Source: Agapetus fuscipes
Lineage: Eukaryota; Arthropoda; Insecta; Trichoptera; Glossosomatidae
Direction of reading: 5' to 3'
DNA: 64,000 nt
NCBI GenBank assembly: GCA_951799405.1
Contig: OX637362.1
Coordinates: forward strand, 11,828,493-11,892,492
Shown: positions 39,130 to 50,564 of the stretch, in pieces
Position numbering within the stretch: position 1 is the stretch's first letter
How the letters are laid out: each line of letters begins with the position of its first letter
Notes under the pieces: generated by a model
What the model was told of the DNA's origin: nothing
Database searches by the model: none
What the model saw: only the letters and a program-made list of their open reading frames with translations
Made by a program: the position numbers and the translations under genes

Positions 39130-40357
39130 TCTTATTTATTTATTTATTTATTTATTAAGAGGTGCAATACAGACAATTGGTACATATAAACAATAAAAAA
39201 ATAATAATAAGCAACAGTAACACAAATAACCAATCATCCAAACTATGCACACTACATCAATAGACACAAGCATACATCTTCACACAAACATCACGCAGGC
39301 AATCACAGCTATACAACACTAGAAGCATACACAGCATTCACACCATTACAATATTTCTTTAAAATAAATCTAATACACACATAAATTTGTCACTTGCCCC
39401 CAAAGAATTAAAAAAAAAAAAGAACAAAAAAAAAAAAAAATAAAAAATAAAAATAGAAAGTGAAAATGAAAAATAAAAAATAGAAAATAGAAAAATAGCA
39501 CGATACTCAACCCACCCCAGAAACAATATCAGATCCAAAAATAAGTAAACGTATTTGTTTTTTGAATTTATATTTAGTGGTCTCAAATAGTTCACACTGC
39601 GAAAAGCTCTTATTATAAACATCACACATTCTATAGGTTGGATTTCTCGAACCTGCAAAGGTATTGGTTTTATGGAGATAAAATGGAAAACAAGACCTAG
39701 TGAGATTAGGTAATCTAAAATTGATTTTATTTAAAATATTGGGCGCGTCAAACTCAGATACACACACCTTTCTGAGATTACAAACATCTATTAAAGTTCT
39801 TCTTGATTCAAGTTTAGGTAGTGTTTCAAATAAAGTACTATTGGGGAGTCTTTTCTTCATCAATTTAATAAAACGTGTTTGAGTTCTTTCAATCTGATCA
39901 ATATATTTCTTAAAATGTGGATTCCACACGGTCGAACAGTATTCAAGCTTAGAACGAATAAGTGACATGTACAAAAACAAAGAAGATTCACCAAATTTGA
40001 AAGGTTTAGTAGTCCTCAAGATGAAACCCAGTAATTTATTACTTTCCTCAGTGATTTTATTTACATGTTCGTCGAAGTTAAGTTTAGAATCAAATGTGAT
40101 ACCCAAATCCCTAATCCTATGAACCCTCAATAAACTGTAGCCATTTATTTTGTAATTGTGGTCAATTTTCACTTTATTTTTTGTAAATGTAATTGAATTA
40201 CACTTATTGAGGTTCAAAAACAAATTATTATTAAAACAATAATCATGTAATCTATTTAAATCCTCATTAAGCAATTCACAGTCGTATGATGATCGAATTT
40301 GGCGGAAAATTTTGAGATCATCTGCAAATAATAGGAACTCAGAATGTCTTCTTGATA
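39130..40357 (-). mobile_element. LINE family 6 (Jockey/CR1-like), 5'-truncated, (AAATA)n tail
   Basis: The 3' end at 39130-39158 is a tandem (TTTA)n run, i.e. an (AATA)n tail on the minus strand. The ORF covers the end of the RT domain (motif C as LLFADDLKIF) and the C-terminal thumb region. The 5' side is cut by a LINE-1fam tail at 40358. Confidence 0.82.
39507..40345 (-). CDS. Partial reverse transcriptase of LINE family 6
   Basis: The minus-strand frame opens near 40345 and stops at 39507. EFLLFADDLKIFRQIRSS holds the RT motif C (FADD at 40328-40317). LNEDLNRLHDYCFNNNLFLN and LNLNKCNSITFTK follow, then the GYSLLRVHRIRDLGITFDSK and LIRSKLEYCSTVWNPHF blocks. These are standard for Jockey/R1-type RT C-terminal regions. 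The first 40% of the RT and the endonuclease are missing. The frame is intact over about 270 codons, so this copy is probably young. Confidence 0.82.
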
Positions 40358-40650
40358 ATCATAATGAGACTGACCACCGATACTGTAAAAATTGATTAAT
40401 TTTGCTAATGTCAGCACTGCTTCAAGGAAAACATTTGCAATATTTTTGCTCATTTGAGGTTTAGGTTTTATTTTGTAGGTAGACGTGCAGCTTGTGTAAA
40501 CGTGAAATTACACTAGTTTGCCTGTGGGTATGCGTTAAATATGAATATACTTGATATTGTTCTTCCAGGCTTTGGCAGTGATAAATCTGGCCGTGAAAGC
40601 CTAAAAACATTTATATTAAATAATACGCATTTGCAGTTTAAATTATAAAT
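40358..40650 (+). repeat. LINE-1fam 3' tail, forward, old
   Basis: TAATGAGACTGACCACC, TTTTGCTAATGTCAGCAC, ATTTGAGGTTTAGGTTTT. An extra stretch (40555-40610) interrupts before the end TTTGCAGTTTAAATTATAAA. Confidence 0.65.
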
Positions 40651-40671
40651 TATAGATTTTTAGATCAGGTA

Positions 40672-40740
40672 GGCAGAAATGGAGGCAACTCTGGGCACCC
40701 CTAGCGAAATGGCGACAGAGTTACAGTTACAGTTGATTAC
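40672..40740 (+). mobile_element. LINE-2fam 3' end, (GTTACA)n type
   Basis: GGAGGCAACTCTGGGCACCC, CTAGCGAAATGGCGACAGAG and TTACAGTTACAGTTGATTAC. Only about 70 bp retained. Confidence 0.7.
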
Positions 40741-41060
40741 AAGAGTGAATTCGAAATTAAATTGAAACGTAAAAAAACATGAAATGAAAAGTGAATAAAA
40801 TGGGTAGCTTTGAAAGTGAGATTAATTCACAGAATTGATTATTTTGGTTCATTTGTCAATTTGTGAGAAAAAAAAAACAGAATTGATTTAAAACGCCGAA
40901 TCATCGATTTAATTATTCACAAAGTGATGAAAAATAAAAAACGAAAAAACTCGTAAAAACTGCAGAGTTACTGACCTCTGCGCTTGAAAGTAAATCCGCG
41001 TAAACGTCAGTGCAAAAATAGAAACACACTTAAAAACATAGCATTAAATTTTATTTCTAA
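40741..41060. other. No recognised feature
   Basis: AT-rich unique sequence. Confidence 0.3.
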
Positions 41061-41068
41061 AAAGTAAG

Positions 41069-41625
41069 TATGGATGTCGTGGAGGAGGAAGACCGAGAAA
41101 GGTATGGATGGACCAAATTTTCGAAATAGCGAGTGAATGGGATATCCAGAGTCATAATAAAAGGAGAGCTTGTATGAAAAAGGTTATGACTCTGGATGAA
41201 ATGAAAGAAGTATGCAAGGACAGGAAGAAGTGGCGGCTAATCTGCAATGTTGATTTGTAATGTTGGTTTATTAATTTGTTACATTTTTTGTAAAGGAAAT
41301 TATTGACTTTTTGTTGATCGATTTCTTTTTAAGGTTTTGTTCTTTTTGCATACTAACATGTCAATTTTTATTTGTATTCCTTGACTTATAGGTTGGTATG
41401 AGGCTGACCACCCATACTGTAAAAAATGGTTCACTTTGCCAATGTCACCCCCGTGTCAGGGAAGGTCGGCAAAAGTTGTAGGGCTTGTGTTCATTTGAGG
41501 TATGGATTTTATTTGCAAGTACACATTCAGCATTTGTAAGCGCGAACTACACGTGTTTGTTTGTGGGCATGCATTTGAGAACTTTAAATGAATATATCCT
41601 TGCAACTTAGATTATAGATTATAGT
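41069..41625 (+). mobile_element. LINE-1fam copy, 5'-truncated
   Basis: Starts at GGATGTCGTGGAGGAGGAAG (GCRGRGRPRK-region coding), ORF end near 41260, then UTR and a complete tail (41380-41625) ending TTAGATTATAGATTATAG. Confidence 0.88.
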
Positions 41626-41854
41626 TCAAGTTTTCTTTGAAATATATAAAATTAAATAAATGGTAACGCATAGCAACAGAAAAATATTAATACTTTTTTT
41701 TTTAATGTGACTTAGTTTATGGGTTTCTAAAAGTGATATTTCATGTTTCTGTAAATTTGCAGAACAATGCGGGTAGAAATTGAAAAAAATAATAAAAAGT
41801 TTTACGCAAGGTGTGCAAAATGATCAACTTGTTAATTTATTTTTTTAAATAAAA

Positions 41855-42115
41855 AAAAAATAGATTTGTGAAGAGGAATGCAATTCACCAAGCTATTCTG
41901 CATGGTCAGAAACAGGTATTAATATCATCATTCAATAAATCATTATTGTTTTATTTTTAATGAATTATTAAATAATAATTACCCAATAACATCTGTTGAA
42001 CCAGGTTTAAAGTTATGGTCAAATGACCCAAGCGGGGATCGAACCAACGTTGTTCCATTCGAAACACGCTAGAAAGATTATCCCACTTGGCCCCCTCGGC
42101 CATAACCCCGAAAAA
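41855..42115 (-). mobile_element. SINE C variant, reverse
   Basis: TTTGTGAAGAGGAATGCAAT, GGTCAGAAACAGGTATTAAT, AT-rich middle, ATCTGTTGAACCAGG, and B-box region GGGGATCGAACCAACG. Confidence 0.7.
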
Positions 42116-42195
42116 TTGGTATTATTTTGTGTGTGTATAGGAAAAAATAGTTATTGTAAAATGCTACAAATATGCTGATATGAAAACAATACATT

Positions 42196-42650
42196 TCCTT
42201 GACTTATAGGTTGGTATGCGGCTGACCACCCATGGTTTAATTTGCCAATGTCACCCCTGTTTTAGGAAAGGTCGGCAGGAGTTGCCGGGTGTATGTACAT
42301 TTGAGATTCGGGTTTTTTATATTGTAGGACTACATGCGGCATGTTTAAGCGCGAATTTAAACATGTTTTTTTTGTGAAATGCATATAATGTGAATCTCTA
42401 ATGTTACTTATATTTTGCAACTTACACAGATTAGATAAGATAAGACATAATTCAGATCCACCCCGGTTTAAGAGCAAGTTGGTAGAAGTTGTAAAGTTTA
42501 AGTTCATGTGAGGTGTGATTTATTTTGTATGTATAGGTACACGCAGTATGTGTAAGCACGAACTTATATGTGCCTCCTTGTGATCGTTCATTCAATGTGT
42601 GCCTTAAATGTTAATACATATTTTTTTTGCAACTTAGATTATAAATGAGA
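42196..42650 (+). repeat. Two LINE-1fam 3' tails in tandem, forward
   Basis: First 42196-42435 (CCTTGACTTATAGGTTGG to CTTACACAGATTAGATAAG). Second 42475-42650 (AAGTTGGTAGAAGTTG to GCAACTTAGATTATAAATG), which lacks the 5' box. Confidence 0.75.
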
Positions 42651-43090
42651 ATATGGGCGAATCTTGTTTAAGTATTTTTCCGGTTGATTGAATGATCTTG
42701 TACTAAAAAAAACCAGTAAGATTTCACTACTCGTAAGACTTCAATAGATTATTTAATCGAATAACATTAAAATGGAAACATTGAATTGGATTTCTTGATA
42801 TAGAGCTTTGGCTATTGCTTATTCGCTGCAATTTAATTCACTTTTGATGTAAAATTTCACTTGCGAATACATTAAACCACTTGTTTTATAGAGTTACACC
42901 AAGTGCAAGTTTATAAGTGCGACTTTACAAAAGGTTAATACAAAATTAGCACTTAATAAAAATGTGATAAAGAAGCAAGATTTTTTTTCATTACGACTTT
43001 AAAAAAGACTAACATTTAGATGAATATTTTTTGTTTATCCAGAAACAAGACTTGTAGATCTTTGTCGGTGTAATTTTAAGGCATTTAAAA
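42651..43090. other. No recognised feature
   Basis: AT-rich unique sequence. Confidence 0.3.
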
Positions 43091-43097
43091 AAAAAGG

Positions 43098-43290
43098 TTC
43101 ACTTTGCCAATGTCACCCCTGTGTCAGGGAAAGTCGGCAAAAGGTGTAAGGCTTATGTTCATTTGAGGTTTGGATTTTGTTTGTAAGTACACATTCAGCA
43201 TTTGTAAGCGCAAACTGCACGTGTTTGTTTGTGGGCATGCCTTTGAGAGCTTTAAATGTTAATGTATCCTTGCAACTTAGATTATAGATG
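43098..43290 (+). repeat. LINE-1fam 3' tail, forward
   Basis: GGTTCACTTTGCCAATGTC to CAACTTAGATTATAGATG. Hairpin CCCTGTGTCAGGG, a loop variant with both stems kept. Confidence 0.82.
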
Positions 43291-43404
43291 TGTATAAAAC
43301 AAAAGCTTGTAACAATAAGTGAAGAACATTGTTAGTGTGACTTTAAAAAAAGGCCAACTCTCACAGCATCGGATGCAATATACATCTTCAGCAACTGAAC
43401 ATAT

Positions 43405-44125
43405 TTCAGTCTGTTCTGAATGCGGCCGCAAGACTGATCTTCGGGATGTCCAAATTCTCCCACATCACTCCGCTGTTGAAAGAACTACATTGGCTTCGTT
43501 TTTTTGAGAGGGTGGTCTACCGTGTGTGTTTGATGGTATTTAAAGCCCTAAATGGTTTGGCTCCATCATATCTGGCAGACATGTTTTCCCCGTTGAGGTG
43601 CGCGTGATGGGGCGGACACTTAGGTCAGCAGGGTGTCGAGCTGTCAGGTTGATGCAGCCTCGCCGTCAAATACGCACTAATTTTGGGGATCGCGCTTCCC
43701 GGGTTCGTGGGACCGATGGAGTGGAACAGACTGCCACCCGGAGTGAGAGTTTCGGAATCTGTTGGCATATTTAAGGGAGCACTGAAACGGCAACTTTATA
43801 ATATATCTCATTCATGATTAGGAGGGCCCTTATAATAATAATAATAAAAATTGGACAATTTGTATACAGCGCCGTTTAGTGGCACTAGCCACCCCAAGGG
43901 CGCTTTTATGTGTTGAAGCTTCTGTTAAACAAATGTGTCTTAAGCAACTTCCTGAAACTGCCAACACTGGTCTCTGTTCTCAACTCCAGAGTTAGACTAT
44001 TCCAGCAGGATGCACCAGCCGAACTAAAAGCCCTGTCTCCGAAACTGGTACCTTGAAGTGTGACACACACAAAAACAGCGCTCTTTTGTGATGTAAAAAA
44101 TCAATAAAAAAATCATCCTCTTATT
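43405..44125 (+). mobile_element. LINE family 5 (CR1/L2-like) copy, interrupted
   Basis: Encodes QSVLNAAARLIFGMSKFSHI, TPLLKELHWLRFFERVV and, after a frameshift, MEWNRLPPGVRVSESVG. It keeps the block deleted in the 34950 copy. The 3' UTR is interrupted at 43832-44050 and resumes at CTTGAAGTGTGACACAC, then AACAGCGCTC. Confidence 0.82.
43832..44050 (-). mobile_element. LINE family 3 3' end, reverse, nested in family 5
   Basis: Starts with the (AAT)n tail and TTGGACAATTTGTATACAGC, then GCGCCGTTTAGTGGCACTAG, and ends at CCGAAACTGGTA. CCTT on both sides (43828-43831, 44051-44054) is a possible 4-bp duplication. It is 219 bp against 193 bp at 23972, i.e. a different 5' truncation point. Confidence 0.8.
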
Positions 44126-44326
44126 TAAATATATATCTTCGGACCCCGGTTGATTTATCTATTTCCCGAGTGTGAAAAGGCAAACACTGGACGGTTCAAT
44201 TCGTAGCCGGTGAGAGATCTTGCATGAGATGATATACAACCTGCACTACCAGTGTATTCAGGCTGCTTAAAAGGTGGCGAAGGAGTGGGCAGCACAGCAT
44301 CCTAGCGCCGTCAAGTGGATCTAGAG
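44126..44326. other. No recognised feature
   Basis: Mixed composition, no repeat recognised. Confidence 0.3.
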
Positions 44327-45140
44327 CGATGGTACTCAACCTTTTTTGTCTTCGGGCCACATGCACAAATATTTGAAAAGCTACGCGGGCCGCAACACTA
44401 TACTGGTATGACGAAAAAATCATGACACCCCACATTTTTTTTTTGGAAAACAATTAGAGATTTAAAAAATTATAAGCTAAAATAGAATAATAATAGAACA
44501 TAACGCAACGCAACGCAACTAAGTTACACATATAGTGTAATTTTTTGCCTGTGTTATCTCCGAAATGGTTGCATGTGGCGATTCGGGGCCGATTTATTTT
44601 TACGGGTAAGAGGGCCGGCCTCACACCAACCACTTTCAGTTGAAGTGGGAGTTTCCCTGCTCCCGAGGAGGCTGGTTTTCACTTCTTGTGAAGGCTGAGT
44701 AAACCTTGAGATCGAACCCTTGCTCTCGGCATGGAATGCAAGCATTCTACCAATTTAGCTATCGACCTTTTAACGAGCTTGGTCGTCGTCGCTACAAAAC
44801 GCCAATTCTCAAGCAAGACCCAGTTGCTGTAAGGCTGGATGTACCTTTGGTGACCGGTCATTGGTAAAGGTTTATGAATTTTTCAAACCAGCGAAGAGCA
44901 AATCTGAAGATATAAATGGTATATTTTTTGTGCTCCGCCGGGAAAAAAACCCACAGCCATCCCATTCAGAGTCCGAAGTGTTACCACTAAACTACGGACT
45001 GGTCATTAATAATATATTTTTAATTATTAATAATTGGGGGGTGGGGGGTTTCTTGATTTTTTTCGTCATACCAGTATAGTGTTAGCTTTTCGAATATAAT
45101 ATGTATGTGGCCCGAAGACAAAAAAGGTTGAGGATCATTG
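44327..45140. mobile_element. hAT-like MITE containing a composite SINE
   Basis: Left end CGATGGTACTCAACCTTTTT and, inverted, right end AAAAAGGTTGAGGATCATTG. Next inside, CTTCGGGCCACAT pairs with ATGTGGCCCGAAG, and CTATACTGGTATGACGAAAA pairs with its right counterpart. CAnnGGTnCTCAACCTTTTT plus a GGCC-type motif is typical of hAT non-autonomous elements. The flanks ATCTAGAG and GTTCAGAG may be a decayed 8-bp duplication. The interior is split by 44515-45004. Confidence 0.75.
44515..45004 (-). mobile_element. Composite SINE A+B, reverse
   Basis: B unit 44515-44770 (end GCAACGCAACGCAACTAAG, i.e. a (GTTGC)n tail on its strand; short form without the middle segment) joined to A unit 44771-45004 through AACGAGCTTGGTCGTC. 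The B box of A is mutated to GGGAAAAAAACCC. Confidence 0.82.
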
Positions 45141-45490
45141 GTTCAGAGGGAGGTAGCTCTGCGGGTCTGGGAGGACTCTGGTGACACTAGAATGCCCCGG
45201 CACGAAAGGGCAGAATAAATAATGACAATTTATGGTCCGTTTGAATGTTCGCCGCTCGTTGTCCCTGTGGGTTATTTATCGAGATTATAATAGTCGCCAT
45301 TATGAGGCCGGGTATGCATTACTTTTCCGCTTGGTATGGACCCGTAAAGCGTAATTAAATAAAGCCAGTAGCGGTATGGAGGTAGGGTGAACAATTTTAA
45401 TTAGGATCTGAAGAAAATTTGTGCTAGAAAAATCTGTGTAAAAATAAAAAAAAACCTTATATTATTATGGTTTAAAATAGCGTAGTCTTT
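45141..45490. other. No recognised feature
   Basis: 45160-45390 is GC-richer than its surroundings, but I recognise nothing in it. Confidence 0.3.
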
Positions 45491-45492
45491 TT

Positions 45493-45570
45493 GTAAGTCT
45501 TGGCGGTGCGATACCGGCCATCCCTAGTTGAATGGCAGCAGGATACAGTAGAGTACACTGTAATGATGAT
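45493..45570 (+). mobile_element. LINE-2fam 3' end, subfamily b
   Basis: GATACCGGCCATCCCTAG and GGCAGCAGGATACAGTAGAG. Coding part missing. Confidence 0.65.
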
Positions 45571-45574
45571 GATG

Positions 45575-45765
45575 AGTTGGTGATTCCTTTATAGCGCCGT
45601 TTCGTGATGTAGTCACTCCAAGGGCGCTTGTGCATGTGATGCCAGAAATTTGCTTGTCTTCAGTGCATTCCGGAACTTTCCACATTTCTTTAGCTCTCTC
45701 ATATGAATTCATAATATATGCTCTTACCTTACAAAGCATATTCTCATTTATACATTGCATTAGTA
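45575..45765 (-). mobile_element. LINE related to family 3, reverse
   Basis: Minus strand: ELKKCGKFRNALKTSKFL then HAQAPLE and a stop, and a 3' UTR with CAAGCGCCCTTGGAGTG and CGAAACGGCGCTAT. The hairpin arms GCGCC and GGCGC match those in family 3. Confidence 0.6.
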
Positions 45766-45766
45766 G

Positions 45767-46260
45767 TTTTTTGACTTATAAGTTGGTATGCGGCTGACCC
45801 CCCATGCTGTAGAAAATGGTTCACATTGCCAATGTCACCCCTGTCTCAGGGAAGGTCGGCAAGAGTTGCAGGGCTTATGTTCATTTGAGATTGGGTTTTT
45901 TATATTGTAGGTCTACATGCGGCATGTGTAAGCGCGAAATTATGCGTGTTTGCTTGTGGGAATGCATTTAATATGAATCTCAAATAATGCATATCTTTGC
46001 AGCTTAGATTTAGATTTAGATTTAGATTAGCAGTTCCTTGATTGGTATGCGGCGAAACACCCATGCTGCAGAAAATGGTTCACTTTGCCAATGCCACCCC
46101 TGTTTCAGGGAAGATCGGATAGAATTGAAGAGTGTTTGTTCATTTTCATGCGGCATGTTTAAGCGCGAAATTAAACCCGTCTGTTTTTGTGAAAATGCAT
46201 ATAATGTCAATCTCTAATGTAACTTATATTTTGCAACATAGATTAGATTGGATGCTACAA
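45767..46260 (+). repeat. Two LINE-1fam 3' tails in tandem, forward
   Basis: 45767-46025 (hairpin CCCTGTCTCAGGG, end AGATTTAGATTTAGATTAG) and 46030-46260 (5' box CTTGATTGGTATGCGG, hairpin CCCTGTTTCAGGG, end CATAGATTAGATTGG). Confidence 0.8.
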
Positions 46261-46950
46261 TATTTTGATAGGTCTACTCAGTGATGCGAACCGAGAATTT
46301 TTACCAAAAATTCAACAGCATCAAAGATAATTGATTTAAAAAATTCCCACAAGGCGAGTGGTTTAATTGGCCGGAGGTAAATGTACGCCCATGGCAGTGA
46401 AGCGAGTGTACCCTGTAAGTTTCATATTAAATAGTGTTGCATAAGGCTTACGCTAGCAACTAACAAGGTCCGGCCGCAATACGTAAACACTGGGAGGCTC
46501 CATTCACTTATTCAAACTGGTAATTAACAAGTTAGTAAATGTCATTTAAAATAATAAATACCCATTGATTGATGTTTAAGTTTCGGTGAGTTTAAAATGA
46601 TGTGGTAATATGTAAAGCGCTCGAGGAAATAAATCAACTCGTGAAGAATTTTTTTGTGTATTTTTTTTACATTATTAATTGAAAATGAATCTTAACAATG
46701 CCAATGCGAAAACACTTAAAGTTTTATTTATATATTTATATTCACATTTAATGCATGCCTAGAGGCATACACGTGTAAGCTTGCGCTTACAAATTCTGCA
46801 AGTGTTATAATAATAAATATTAGATTTTTTTAGTGAAACGCTGTTGAAGGACATAAATGCAATTTCAAATTAGCATAAGTTCTGCAACTGACGTTGACTT
46901 TCCCTGAAACAGTGGTGAAGTAAAACAAGTTAATCAATTATTACAGCACG
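46261..46950. other. Mostly unassigned, with two repeat scraps
   Basis: 46610-46660 shares GCGCTCGAGGAAATAAATC with 16770 (Penelope-type end). 46735-46925 holds a partial reverse LINE-1fam tail (TGCCTAGAGGCATACACG, CCTGAAACAGTGG). Confidence 0.5.
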
Positions 46951-46952
46951 AG

Positions 46953-47275
46953 TCCGGTCGATAGCTCAGGTGGTAGAGTGCTTGCATTCCATGCCGAAAG
47001 CTCGGGTTCGAATCGCACCGACGGTGTCAGAAATGATTTCCCGTTTCGGTGTTTCTTTCAAACCCCAAAATAAAATACCGGCAAGGTTTACTCAGCCTTC
47101 ACAAGAAATGAGTACCAGCACTCTCGGGAGCTTGGAAACCTCCACTTCAACTGAATTGGTTGGCGTAAGGCCGGCCCCCTTACCTGTAAAAATAAATAGG
47201 TTCAACTCGCCACCTGCGACTCCTTCGGGGATAACGCGGCAAGAAGTTACACTATATGTGTAGCTTGTTGCGTTT
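46953..47275 (+). mobile_element. SINE B, forward, full length
   Basis: Head CGATAGCTCAGGTGG, B box GGGTTCGAATCGCACC, middle GTCAGAAATGATTTCCCG, body to TATGTGTAGCTTGTTGC. The hairpin stem is kept as CTCCTTCGGGG. Confidence 0.88.
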
Positions 47276-47349
47276 TTTTGCGAGTCGTCCGTTTCAAACC
47301 AGAATACAACAAAAAACTTTTCAGATTCTAGAGTGCTAGCTGCTAACAT

Positions 47350-47463
47350 TTCAGACTAACCGCCACTTCTTTTAGTCTAACATATTTCTTTTCATTTCAC
47401 TCCAAATTATAATCTTTTCTCAGTAAGCTCTCCTTTTATTACGATTCTGGATATTAAAATAGT
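47350..47463 (-). mobile_element. LINE-1fam C-terminal coding fragment
   Basis: Minus-strand block corresponding to the last 30 codons: ends of the RRACMKKVM- and KEVCKD-type sequence, with 3' end TTAGACTAACCGCCACTTC. Confidence 0.65.
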
Positions 47464-47505
47464 CAAATTATTATTTGAAAAGTTTTTATTTTTTAAATTG
47501 ATTGT

Positions 47506-47765
47506 TCCTTGACTTATAGGTTGGTATGAGGCTGACCATTCACACTGTAAAAAGCTGGTTCACTTTGCCAATGTCACCCCTGTTTCAGGGAAGGTCGGCA
47601 AGAGTTGCAGAGCTTATGTTCATTTGAGATTAGGTTTTTATATTGTAGATCCACATGCGGCATGTGTTAGCGCGAACTTATACTTGTCTGCTTGTGGCAA
47701 CGCATTCAATATGAACCTCAAGTGATATACATGTTTGCAACTTAGATTTAGATTTATTTTAGAAG
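47506..47765 (+). repeat. LINE-1fam 3' tail, forward
   Basis: CCTTGACTTATAGGTTGG to AACTTAGATTTAGATTTAT. Hairpin intact. Confidence 0.88.
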
Positions 47766-48111
47766 ACCTGTAGAGGGAACGTTTTTTTTTCAATCGTAAA
47801 AATTACACATGTTGCTTAAATTGAATAAAAAAAAAAGTTGAACTCCAAAAAGATGATTTCCAAATGTTTAATCCGGTAAATGATTTTCACATTAAATTGT
47901 AATTCTTACAACAAATATAAATAAATATTTTTTTACATTAATCTACTATCATAAATCATGGATCAAATAAGACACACACCGGCTACATTTTTTCACAAAA
48001 ACTTACGGCGGGCTTACGTCACTTTTTTCGACCGATTAAAAGTCAATTTTAGTTCAACCACATCTCTGTGATGGGAATACTGGGAGCCTAGCGGCCTTGC
48101 TAAATGTATAA

Positions 48112-48400
48112 ACGTCAATTCAGTGCTTGTTTGGCTTATCTACCCTTTCATTCAAAGATAACGTTTCAATAAAATTGTTATAAGAATCACATTCTGCGCA
48201 ATCTGAGATAAGAAAATAACTTACAGCACGATAGTGTGAGAGTTGTTTTTATATAATTTTAAAATCAATTTCCAGTTTTCATAAGATACATTGGTCCAGT
48301 ACACATACAAACGTTGCTCTTGTGAAATAACCTCTGTTGGAGATAAGACAAACAAGCACAAAGGCGACGAAATGTAAGCATGTGTAATGGATTTCAAGTA
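48112..48400 (-). repeat. Dispersed repeat, copy 1 (partner 63418-63650)
   Basis: The reverse complement follows 63418-63650 for over 200 bp (TGTATGTGTACTGGACCAATG, GGAAATTGATTTTAAAAT). Its ends (TCAGTGCTTGTTTGGCTTAT, and AAGACAAACAAGCACAAAGG) look like short inverted repeats, so a MITE is possible. Confidence 0.6.
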
Positions 48401-48524
48401 TCATACCCGGATTAAAGTAAACGGCCATTTTAATCCGGCGAATAGAGTAATCTGGCAATTTTTTCACATGAAATTGAAAATGGCGACCCCAAAGAACTAA
48501 CCTTAAAAAAATATATACAATTAT

Positions 48525-49180
48525 CTCACTAAATCTATAACTTATATTGAAATTTATTGCTCATGTTTCATGTTCGCTCATAACGAGAAACGTGTAAGTT
48601 CGCTCATATACGTGCTGCATGTGCAATTGCAAAATAAATAACCAAATCGAAAATGAATATTTGCGCTGCAACTCTTCCCTGAAACAGGCATGACATTTGG
48701 CAAAGTGAAATATTTTTACAGTATCGCCAGTCAGCCTCAAACCAACCTACTTATAATCTATAAACTAAGTTGCAAGGATGTTTTCATTTAGGATTCATAT
48801 TACACTGTAAAAAGGGGTTCACTTTGCCAATGTCACCCCTGCCTCAGGGAAGGTCGGCAAGAGTTGCAGGGCTTATGTTCATTTGAGATTGGGTTTTTTA
48901 TATTGTAGGTCTACATGCGGCATGTGTAAGCGCGAAATTATGCGTGTCTGCTTGTGAGAATGCATTTAATATGAATCTCAAATGATACATATCTTTGCAG
49001 CTTAGATTTAGATTTAGATTACACGCATCCCGACCATTAAAACGTGTAAGATCGCTTTAAACATGCAGGTTGTGGACCTACAGTATAAAAAACCCAATGT
49101 CAAACGAATATCAGTCCTGCAACTCTTGCCGACCTTTCCTGATAACAGGGGTGATATTGACAAAGTGAAACATAATTTTA
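48525..49180. repeat. Three LINE-1fam 3' tails (reverse, forward, reverse)
   Basis: 48525-48745 reverse, diverged. 48805-49025 forward (hairpin CCCTGCCTCAGGG, end TTAGATTTAGATTTAGATTA). 49025-49180 reverse, partial (CATCCCGACCATTAAAACG to TATTGACAAAGTG). Confidence 0.75.
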
Positions 49181-49857
49181 AACATTTAAACAAACTATAG
49201 GCGAAGAAATCACTAAGTTGTAAGGAAAAGGCAATTTTTTGTCTTTTCGTATATTGTCAACATAAATTAAACGTAAACCTTATTTAGGAATTTCGTTTTT
49301 GACTATTCCTAGCATTTTAAACCAACTGAAATTCTCTTTTATTTTTTTACAAGTAAGTAAGATCACGATATAATCAAATCGACTTTGAATAAGTATACAT
49401 GAAAATATCCTACCTCTAAGTTATAACTAGTAAAATTCTCTACTAAGTTTTTAACAAGTATGCTAGATTATGACGTGATTAAGCTCACAGTGAATACAAA
49501 TTTCAAACAATTTAATATTCGTGTAAATATATCTAGTAATGAAGGCAGTAAACACTGTGATTAGTTCACATGAGGCGAGTACCGGGTGTGTATTTTTGCT
49601 CTAAGTGTTATATCCAATGTACACTAGCCTCAATACAAGACGCTCTGTAATAAATTTTGCCGCGGTTGCCAAGAAAAAAGAGCGCTTAGTAACTCAAATA
49701 TATTACCACTTATGCGCGACATTTTTTCACGAACAAAAACATGCTTCTAAAGAGCAATCAATGGGTGATAAAACATGAGTGACACGCTAAAGTGTTCAAT
49801 CAAAACAATTGGACTTGAACAAACTCCAGAAGATAATGTTTTGAACTCAAAATCAAT
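49181..49857. other. No recognised feature
   Basis: AT-rich unique sequence. Confidence 0.3.
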
Positions 49858-49859
49858 AG

Positions 49860-50003
49860 ATCAAAGTTGCCATTTGCCAGTTGGCAGAGTTTTTGCATTC
49901 CATGCCGTGAGCTCGCTTTCGAATCCCTCCGAGAGTGTCAGAAATGAATTCCCGTTTCGGTGATGATTTGAAGTACCTGAATAAAATACCAGCAATCGTT
50001 TTC
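49860..50003 (+). mobile_element. SINE B, forward, 5' part
   Basis: TGCATTCCATGCCGTGAG, TTTCGAATCCCTCCGAG (B box) and GTCAGAAATGAATTCCCG. Body missing. Confidence 0.7.
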
Positions 50004-50560
50004 GTCGTACATTTTCTTCTTTTATATCCACTTTGTTTATTCCATCATTTCATAAGTTCACCAATTTCTAATCCAGCTAAAGCATAACAAGGATTTTTTT
50101 CAGAAGATGCTGATAAATCAGAAGTTTCTGATTCATTCAGATTAATGTAAGAATGACAGGCCCAAATGATAGGCATGCACGATAGTGTGGGGACCGTCCA
50201 AGGATATTCATTCAAACACGTCTTGGAAAATAGGTATCACGCAAGAATGAATACGTTTCAAGTGTTCGCCTGTGGGAGGCTTAAAATTTTAATGAACGAA
50301 AAAAATGCTCTAAGAGTACGTAACATCCTTATTGTTAAAATTAAACAGGTTCAATGCCTCGAGGATGTTAAAAAAACTAGATAACACGTGAAATATGAAT
50401 TTAATTTCATGTACTTTGAAAATGAAGTAGTAAGCAATACAAAATGGGCGAGACGACCTGGTCAAGGTCATAACAAACTTTTTCGAAAAACTTTCGACCT
50501 CATTGAATCACAAATTCGGCGCCAAATAGAGTCTACATATTCAAAATATCTCTCGGCTGT
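50004..50560. other. No recognised feature
   Basis: Small frames (72 and 65 codons) at 50166 and 50388 show no domain and no coding bias that I can see. Confidence 0.35.
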
Positions 50561-50564
50561 TGAC

